Part shown: positions 56,756-64,000 of the stretch, one piece after another
How positions within the stretch are numbered: the first letter of the stretch is position 1
Layout of the letters: each line of letters opens with the position of its first letter
From: Antedon mediterranea
Lineage: Eukaryota > Echinodermata > Crinoidea > Comatulida > Antedonidae
NCBI RefSeq assembly: GCF_964355755.1
Contig: NC_092671.1
Location: 6,461,001 to 6,525,000, forward strand
DNA length: 64,000 bases
Direction: 5' to 3'
Made by a program: the position numbers and the translations under genes
Notes under the pieces: model-generated
The model's database searches: none
What the model was told of the DNA's origin: nothing
Seen by the model: only the letters and a program-made list of their open reading frames with translations

Positions 56756-59700
56756 TTTTAAAACGGGAAAGAACTGGCAATTCGTTAAAACAAAGCAAAC
56801 TTGCTAAAAATACAACCTACGCCTTTTTCAATATTGTAATCCTTGAGGGACGTATAGTGAAAGATCACTCATTTGATTGTAATTTATACATAATAAAGAT
56901 AATTGGATTAGTTTCAGATAATCTCGCCGCGCCGCATGTAAAAAACAGAGGCGTAAATAAAAATATAACCTCTGGACTTTTTAGCGTCTTGTTAATTAAT
57001 TGGTTATTCATTAAGGTAAAACAATCGTAATCTCCATAGACTGATTTTTTTTTTGTATTTTTCCATGCTTTGTTGTCATTACAATGTACTAACATTGAAT
57101 ATGTATTTATTAATAATAATATTTTTGTTGATATAATTAGTATTTTCAATATATCTATTGGTTACTGGTAATAACATTTTTACAACGCAATAAATAGTTT
57201 TAATGAAAGAGAATATTTTGTGTAAAAAAAACTTGTTGCAAGCCCAATGAACTATATAAAACTATGGCTTTATTTATCATAGAATACATTAATTGAATAC
57301 TAACTGAAAGAATTTTTTTTTTTTAATGTGTTTTCAACAGAAAACTTGAAAACGTCAATTATTAATTAATTTATAGGTTAAGGTTTATGTGTTAGTTTGT
57401 GTTCACACGGTGTTCTAACGAACCCTTCTTGGAGCTTTAATAACAGCGTAATTGCTCATAAACTGTCAATGAATTAACACGAGTGTTCAATCGACTAGGA
57501 TTTGAACTAATTAAGAAGCAATTTAAAATATATAAACTGTAACATTATTATAATTTTTGACTGCAGAAGAACTGATTGTGATATTAATCGTATTATTTTA
57601 TGGCAATTTAAAATAATAGTATGGTGCATGCAACATACGCAATAGTAGATGTATGTAAAATAACTGCAAATTATTTTTAAAAGTACTGTAGTTTATATGG
57701 TAAGTATTGTGTGTATAACCTTCCACTGGACATATAATGCCATAATCATTGTAGATAAAGAATATTAAGAATTATCCCATTGGACGCAAAGTTCGGATGG
57801 TTCATCGCGTCGTGATTGATCAAGTTACGATGCGGTATACGTCATTGCGTTGCGTAATTTTTTATAACAATGAGATGTTTGTTAAAATTGGTTATATAAA
57901 GGCAAACATTTTTTTTTTGCGTTTTAAAGGAAAGAGCATTTTGTCTTCAGGAAAATCAAAAGTATTTTAGATTAAAAAAAGACAATATTCTTTGAATTTT
58001 CTCTTCATTTATTATTGTTGTTAAATAAAAATTGTTGAAAATACAATGAACGATTTTGTTTTATTTACGTATTAATGTGTTTGTTTTGCATACTCCGTAA
58101 ACGCTCAGTCATCAGCACAAGAAAGACAGATGGATTCGGTTAGGACTGTCCGTCCGCCGGTCCGTCGACTTCAACCAGCATAACATAAGAAAAAACTATT
58201 GACTGGTTACAAAAATAATATTCACATTGATATAAAATGACATTTAAAAAAATTACGTTTAAAAACACTTTTATACCAAATATTTAGCCATACACCTACA
58301 CAAAACGGTATTGTTGTTTGATTGGTATGCAATGAATGGAGTAAATTAGCATACATGTGAAAACATATTGAATGGAGGTATTCAAGTTGAGGCACATGTA
58401 AGTACCAACAGACATAAAATCTTACAATATTACAATCTATAATAAAGGGTTATATGAATTCGTTGAACAGGGATTTTGCTTTCATCATCTATAAAGATAA
58501 ACAGTGGGTTTGTTGCGTACTTAACTAGACAGGGAAGAGAAATTATTCTACCTGGCTTAACCAATACCAGATTGTGTATACCGGCACAGGTCTTCCGGGG
58601 AAGCATGTCCTGTTCCACGCTTGACATTTAAGCTAGGCCTGCAAGGCATAATAAAGTTCGTCACAAATAAATAGAATAATTTCGTTATATAAAAAATCAA
58701 CCAGTTCTGAATCACTATCGACATTGTTAAAACTTTGAGGGTAACATTTCTAAATCAAAATGTGGAGGTTGAAACATTTGAGGGTTGATTGGCTTAGGCC
58801 TACAAATACATTGCGAGTTGATGTGGTGTAATAGCCTAATTTCTTCTTTTACATAATTACAATATTTGATATTAAAGTCATGCATGCCTGATCAAACTGA
58901 CTTACCGTACAACTAGCTTATGACATGTAATAGAAAACTTGTGTTTTTCTCTTCATTAGTCATTCTAGCAAATATGTTTACCATGATGAAAATATAGTAA
59001 TTACTTGTACGATGAATATCAAATCCTGTTAAAGATTAGCTTTCACAATCATAAATGGTTTTTAAAGGCCACTTTACGGACAACCATTTAAAAGGAGTAG
59101 ACTAGAAATGTATGTATGATATCCAATTGTTTTCTACTGTATTGGTAGTAATTAATAATTTGACCTATATTTTTTGGTTGAAATATTAATATAGTAGGCC
59201 TAAGCCTACCGACCAAACGTTAGTGACGTTTGGCGATCTAGTCATTAGGGTAACTTCCAAAAAAAGTCCAATATAAAGTGGTCCTTTTGCTACGACAATA
59301 ACAAGATCCTTCCCAGATATCTCCAAACGTTCACCACTAAATAATATGTTACGTTTTTTTTCTATTTGTAACGAGGATAAGTGGAGCATTATAGACTTAT
59401 TGTGCCGCTACCATTCAGTCTTTGGTATTGAAAAGTTAATAACTCTTCCCTACTATAATTAATGTTTTCCTTTTTTGTGTCCTAGTATATTAAGAACACA
59501 ATAACTAATTTGGTGAATTGCTTAAACAGTGATAACGGATTAATAGATAGACTTGGCCTCGGGATCCCGGTGTAAGATATTAAAAATTGACCGAAATAGT
59601 TTAGGCCTGATGATGAGCCAGTGCTGCTGATGTTGCTAGTGATTTAAACACACTTTCGATGAACGAGTAGAGCTGTTTATTCAATTCAATCGTTTTCTTG

Positions 59701-60469
59701 ATTACCCTGTTTGATGATGATGACTGTTTTTGATATCCTTACTCTCTGTGTAATCATCATCCCATACATTGTAACAATCATTCGCCTTGTAGCTTTACCA
59801 AAGGCTACATTAACTTTGAAAAATCAGTATACATTTTTATTCAGCTTTTTGGAATTTAACCATTTTGAAATATCAATATCAATGTTTTTCTATAGGATTA
59901 TACAGGCATCAGCAACACTACTAATGGGTACAAGTGACTTATTTTCGATGAAAATGGGTAAGTTTGCAAACAAATTATTTACACAGGTAGACTCTGTAAC
60001 CGATAATAAAAATTATTATTAAGAATATAAACACACTTTTCATAATACTTTATTACAAGTAAAATTTAATCTTGTATTCTGAAAAGGTTACGTGTGTCAG
60101 CCGATATACGATAAAGAAATATATTTTGATGTTTTGCTACAATTTCATTGGCTGTAATTCTTACGATACTGTATACGGTGCTTATTCATAATTTCCACCA
60201 TTCTATCATCTATTGAATCATGACTTGCCTCTCGTTATTTGGAGTCAGTTTTATACTATGTTATTTAAACATAATCAGTACATCTATTGGCCATCAATAC
60301 AACTATAGTTGTTTAACTTATATGTTTTATTTTTAGAAACGTTGTACCTAGATATATACGGCTTTATTACAAGACTGTGATTTTAAATTAGTTTACAATT
60401 GATACCCTTATTGAATATAAAAATAATGTAGAGAGTGTGTGGCCCCGTTATATCAAATGTAGATAGATT

Positions 60470-60550
60470 TCTTTGTTATTCATTTTTATTTTTTCGTTAT
60501 TTATTTTTTTTCTTCGTTATTTTTTTTTTCTTCGTTATTTTTTTTTCTTA
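60470..60550. repeat. Pyrimidine-rich (TTCTTCGTTATTTTTT) repeat
   Basis: Four or five imperfect tandem copies of TTCGTTATTTTTTTT with variable T-run length. Likely slippage product. Confidence 0.8.
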
Positions 60551-61803
60551 CAATCACAATGAAATAAGAATTGTTTCAGAATTTATAATTAATCAATAAA
60601 TTATCGAGTGGTACCAAAAGCAATATGGTCGTTTAGGTGAGATGGAGAGTGTCGTCGCTAGGCTAGGCCTACTCTATAGTAGTTCGTCTTTAAATCGGAT
60701 TTCGGATTTTGATCGGCAAAGCGAATCTATAAAATACATACCCCCTCTATAGTATGATGAACTACAACTCTTGAACAAACTTTTCAAACAAAATCAATAG
60801 CATAATTTATCGTTTTTATATTGTTACGGTTTCGTAAATAACTGAATAAGAAAATTACATCACTGTAATTTAACTTAATCATAGATAAATAATTATTCAA
60901 TTGTGGTTTTTTGTGTGTGATGTAATTGTGTTGATAGTTAGTAATAGAGTAAATTTCCCTCGCAAGTAAGGCTCGTATTAGACCTATTGCTTAGTTGACG
61001 TTGGTTTGTTGCTAGTTTTTTTATTTGAGTTGGAGGTATTATTCTTGTTTAATCACCCGGTAGTTGATTTTCATCGAGTATAACTGGTGATATATTTTTA
61101 ACTGTCACTTTTTTACCTAGTTGTTTATAATTATTTGTTTGGTAATATAGTCACAAATAAGTATTATTGTCGACAAACACGTTAAAGCAAAATTACCCCC
61201 TAATTTATTGATTGTTGAAAAAACTTTACACAAAGTTGATGATCTTTTTATACGGTGTATTTCGCATCAAATTAACTCTCAGTTGAGCATTGGTTAAGCG
61301 GTCGTGGTTCGCGAATTCAACGCGTCAACCAAGCATGAGATACCAAAAACATGTTGTATATTGCACGCTAGGCTGCCCGATCACTAGCATTAATATGAAC
61401 ACCGCTTTATTATTAACAGAACATGGCGCTAAACACTTCATTAGTTTTTGATGGTTTCATCTCGTTTGGTTAATTTACACATGGAAACAATATGGATATT
61501 AAAGCGTTATATCTCATGAGAATCAGATTAAATACTGCATGTCTGTTTTCGATGAATTTTCATCTATATGATTCAAAAAATATTTTGTATATGAAAGAAT
61601 TTATTGGTACACTCATAGCCTACTAATAATATAATGCATAGATAAAAATAAATAATACATTTTAATATTTATTGTATTATTGTTGACATTGTACAACTGT
61701 TGCAAGTTGCTTTAGGATGAAAGTGGTTTCAGAACGTGATTTTTGTCACATGATACAGCATGTGGTCTTGTACTGTATAATGTTTAACTTTTAAAGAACT
61801 AAA

Positions 61804-61937
61804 TATTAAATAAAATTTCTTTTTGAACAACCAAAAATTAATGTAAGCGAACTTACAGAACGTTTCGAAACCTATCAGGTTTCATTCTCAACTGGCGTTT
61901 CATCGTCTAGCGTTGTTAAAAGAAATTTTATTTAATA
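61804..61937. repeat. 134-bp inverted-repeat unit with Penelope-type motif (copy B)
   Basis: Perfect 20-bp inverted arms TATTAAATAAAATTTCTTTT (61804-61823) and its inverse (61918-61937). Inside, on the minus strand, is TTGAGAATGA, a stem-loop (AACCTGATAGGTT), then TCGAAACG, the layout also seen at 38518-38560. No coding sequence. Confidence 0.75.
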
Positions 61938-62037
61938 CCTATTCTACAACCAGATGAAATTCTTCCAACATTTTAAAGAACTGTAGTAACTTTTTGACAT
62001 AACTAAATATTTGACATTAACCACCTGGTACAATAAC

Positions 62038-62170
62038 CACCCGGACAATAATACTCACCCGGACAATAATACTCACCCGGACAATAATACTCACCCGGAC
62101 AATAATACTCACCCGGACAATAATACTCACCCGGACAATAATACTCACCCGGACAATAATACTCACCCGG
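62038..62170. repeat. 18-bp minisatellite, ~7.5 copies
   Basis: Unit CCCGGACAATAATACTCA, essentially identical copies. It directly abuts the 41/46-bp array. 18 bp is six codons, so frames are open by chance. Confidence 0.96.
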
Positions 62171-62767
62171 TAATGTAATGGACGCCATCAGTGTTTGATA
62201 CACAGTACTTGTAATGTAATGGACGCCATCAGTGTTTGATACACAGTACTTGTAATGTAATGGACGCCATCAGTGTTTGATACACAGTACAGTACTTGTA
62301 ATGTAATGGACGCCATCAGTGTTTGATACACAGTACTTGTAATGTAATGGACGCCATCAGTGTTTGATACACAGTACAGTACTTGTAATGTAATGGACGC
62401 CATCAGTGTTTGATACACAGTACTTGTAATGTAATGGACGCCATCAGTGTTTGATACACAGTACAGTACTTGTAATGTAATGGACGCCATCATTGTTTGA
62501 TACACAGTACTTGTAATGTAATGGACGCCATCATTGTTTGATACACAGTACTTGTAATGTAATGGACGCCATCATTGTTTGATACACAGTACTTGTAATG
62601 TAATGGACGCCATCAGTGTTTGATACACAGTACAGTACTTGTAATGTAATGGACGCCATCAGTGTTTGATACACAGTACTTGTAATGTAATGGACGCCAT
62701 CAGTGTTTGATACACAGTACTTGTAATGTAATGGACGCCATCATCATTGTTTGATACACAGTACTTG
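62171..62767. repeat. 41/46-bp minisatellite, 14 copies
   Basis: Unit TTGTAATGTAATGGACGCCA plus TCAGTGTTTGATACACAGTAC (41 bp). Four copies (3rd, 5th, 7th, 11th) carry an extra CAGTA (46 bp). Copies 8-10 read CATCATTG instead of CATCAGTG, and the last has CATCATCATTG. Copies are otherwise almost identical. Confidence 0.97.
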
Positions 62768-64000
62768 TTTATAGCTCGACAGAAATAAATAGTTTACCTT
62801 GTTAGTTTATATTACTGTTTACGCCTTCAATTCAATTTCAACTTTTCCCGGATTTAATGCATTTTAAATTGAGTGTAGATATTAAAAGAAATCATGGTTA
62901 AATGCCTAATTTGTAGATTTATTTGTACTTTAAGTTATTGAAATTACTGTAGTATTAGTAAGAGAAAGTGAAAGTGTATAGTAATTTGAATTAAAATATT
63001 ATAGTGTAAATCGAAGGTGTATAAAGTAACACTAATTCTATTGTAGAATTATAGAAACAAATCCATCCAACACTATCCCACAAACCGCTCTGGGTCTGAC
63101 AATGGTAAACTGGGTGGTGGTGTCCGGTTGGTTTATCCGGTCTGTATCTGTAACGGCTTTCTATGACGGGGATTTTCAAACATTAATTAACGTTTTGGAT
63201 TTCTTTATAATATGTTCTTACATAAATTTTTAATGGTACAGTTATTTCTTAATTTGTATTAAAAAAAAAATTAAAATTGAGTGTGGCCCACATTTGTCAG
63301 ATACCTATCGGGTTATCCTGAATGTAATGTACTCCTGTATATCAAAACCTAATAATATAAATGTTCATCAATCGAGTGTTCATTTGTTAACATGATCACT
63401 ATAAACTTCGTTAATAATGTTTTTGTTCGTGCCTAAATGTATTTATTTGTATTTTATGGGCCATGATCCAGGGTGAAATGACAAAATCATAGGCCCTTGA
63501 CAGGTGAAAGAAGATTTATTGAGAAATGTGACACTTGCTTCCGTGCCTCTGAGCATTTTGACAGTTTAAATTAAATTGGGATGCATTCCAAACCCCATGA
63601 TTTTACATTCTATATTAAGACATTTTTTATGACAATACCCCCATTGTTACAAGAATGTATGAAGTCCTTTTATTAATATTGTTTCTTTTCTATTTAATAA
63701 CTCGTTATACTGTAATCATTTTGTAATTGATAATTCCGTGATATGTGATAAGATAACTTAAACAAGCGATTTTTTAAATTAGGACTGTGTACAATTTTGG
63801 CTTGGTTCATTGTTATTATTTTCAGCTGGTCGTCTATTTTGTTCTTATTTCATTCACAGTGTACAGTATTAGACAACAAATTTAATTAAGTTAAAAGCAA
63901 GTAAATCCTTGGCTAATGTAACAATCAACAATTTTGCATACATTTTGTTTAGCTATAATGTTTTAATATTTTCTACCGTTGTTCAGTCTGTGTCCAGATA

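Larger units (their letters stand above)
54488..64000. other. 3' flank of DEG/ENaC gene, gene-poor
   Basis: About 9.5 kb of AT-rich DNA. Open frames are short and unlike known proteins. I see nothing supportable in 55.4-56.7, 56.8-60.4, 60.6-61.8 and 62.8-64.0 kb. Supported contents are listed separately. Confidence 0.6.

Noticed and set aside
56713-57030. 105-codon frame beginning MMESNHRPDRR
   Set aside because: The start is the complement of a tRNA-like B box; the rest shows no domain.
59711-60022. Hydrophobic 103-codon frame with possible splice sites
   Set aside because: A putative transmembrane helix and GT/AG dinucleotides are visible, but there is no family match, and such frames arise by chance in T-rich DNA.
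62003-62505. Open frames with repeated YYCPGE and YQTLMASIT peptides
   Set aside because: Translations of the 18-bp and 41/46-bp minisatellites.

Overview
This is a window of AT-rich metazoan nuclear DNA. It holds split genes with GT-AG introns, many small DNA transposons, LINE, SINE and Penelope-like relics, and minisatellites. The two recognisable genes are animal families, KLHL18 and a DEG/ENaC channel. The palindrome TAGGCCTA is scattered through the window far above chance, which I associate with marine deuterostomes. An echinoderm or relative is my best guess, but this is inference and not proven by the sequence.

Layout: positions 1-789 are a 30-bp minisatellite running off the left edge. 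Positions 1991-2892 (minus strand) hold the first three coding exons of a KLHL18-type BTB-Kelch Cullin-3 adaptor; its remaining exons lie beyond the left edge. Positions 2.9-24.0 kb contain no gene I can support. They hold several MITEs, LINE 3' ends, a 17-bp minisatellite and a CpG-rich patch.

Positions 23,983-54,487 (plus strand) hold a complete eight-exon DEG/ENaC (ASIC-like) sodium channel gene. The exon phases all agree and give a 1,656-bp reading frame (551 aa). It has TM1, the HG gating motif, 14 extracellular cysteines and the GAS pore motif. Its first intron is 18.7 kb and carries two Harbinger-like elements, a hAT-like element with a perfect 8-bp target duplication, a decayed Penelope-like reverse transcriptase next to a decayed C2H2 zinc-finger array, and a palindromic 107-bp repeat. 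Intron 2 holds a GTCGG-repeat transposon family and tRNA-derived sequences. Intron 3 holds a very young 2,559-bp LTR retrotransposon with two 1,097-bp LTRs that look identical by eye, inserted inside a MITE.

Positions 54.5-64.0 kb are gene-poor 3' flank. They contain a 134-bp inverted-repeat unit and two abutting minisatellites (18 bp, then 41/46 bp).

The two genes are divergent, about 21 kb apart, and have no evident functional link. The most informative features are the datable nested insertion, a possibly chimeric Penelope/zinc-finger relic, and several small transposon families with resolvable ends. I found no clearly new multi-gene system.
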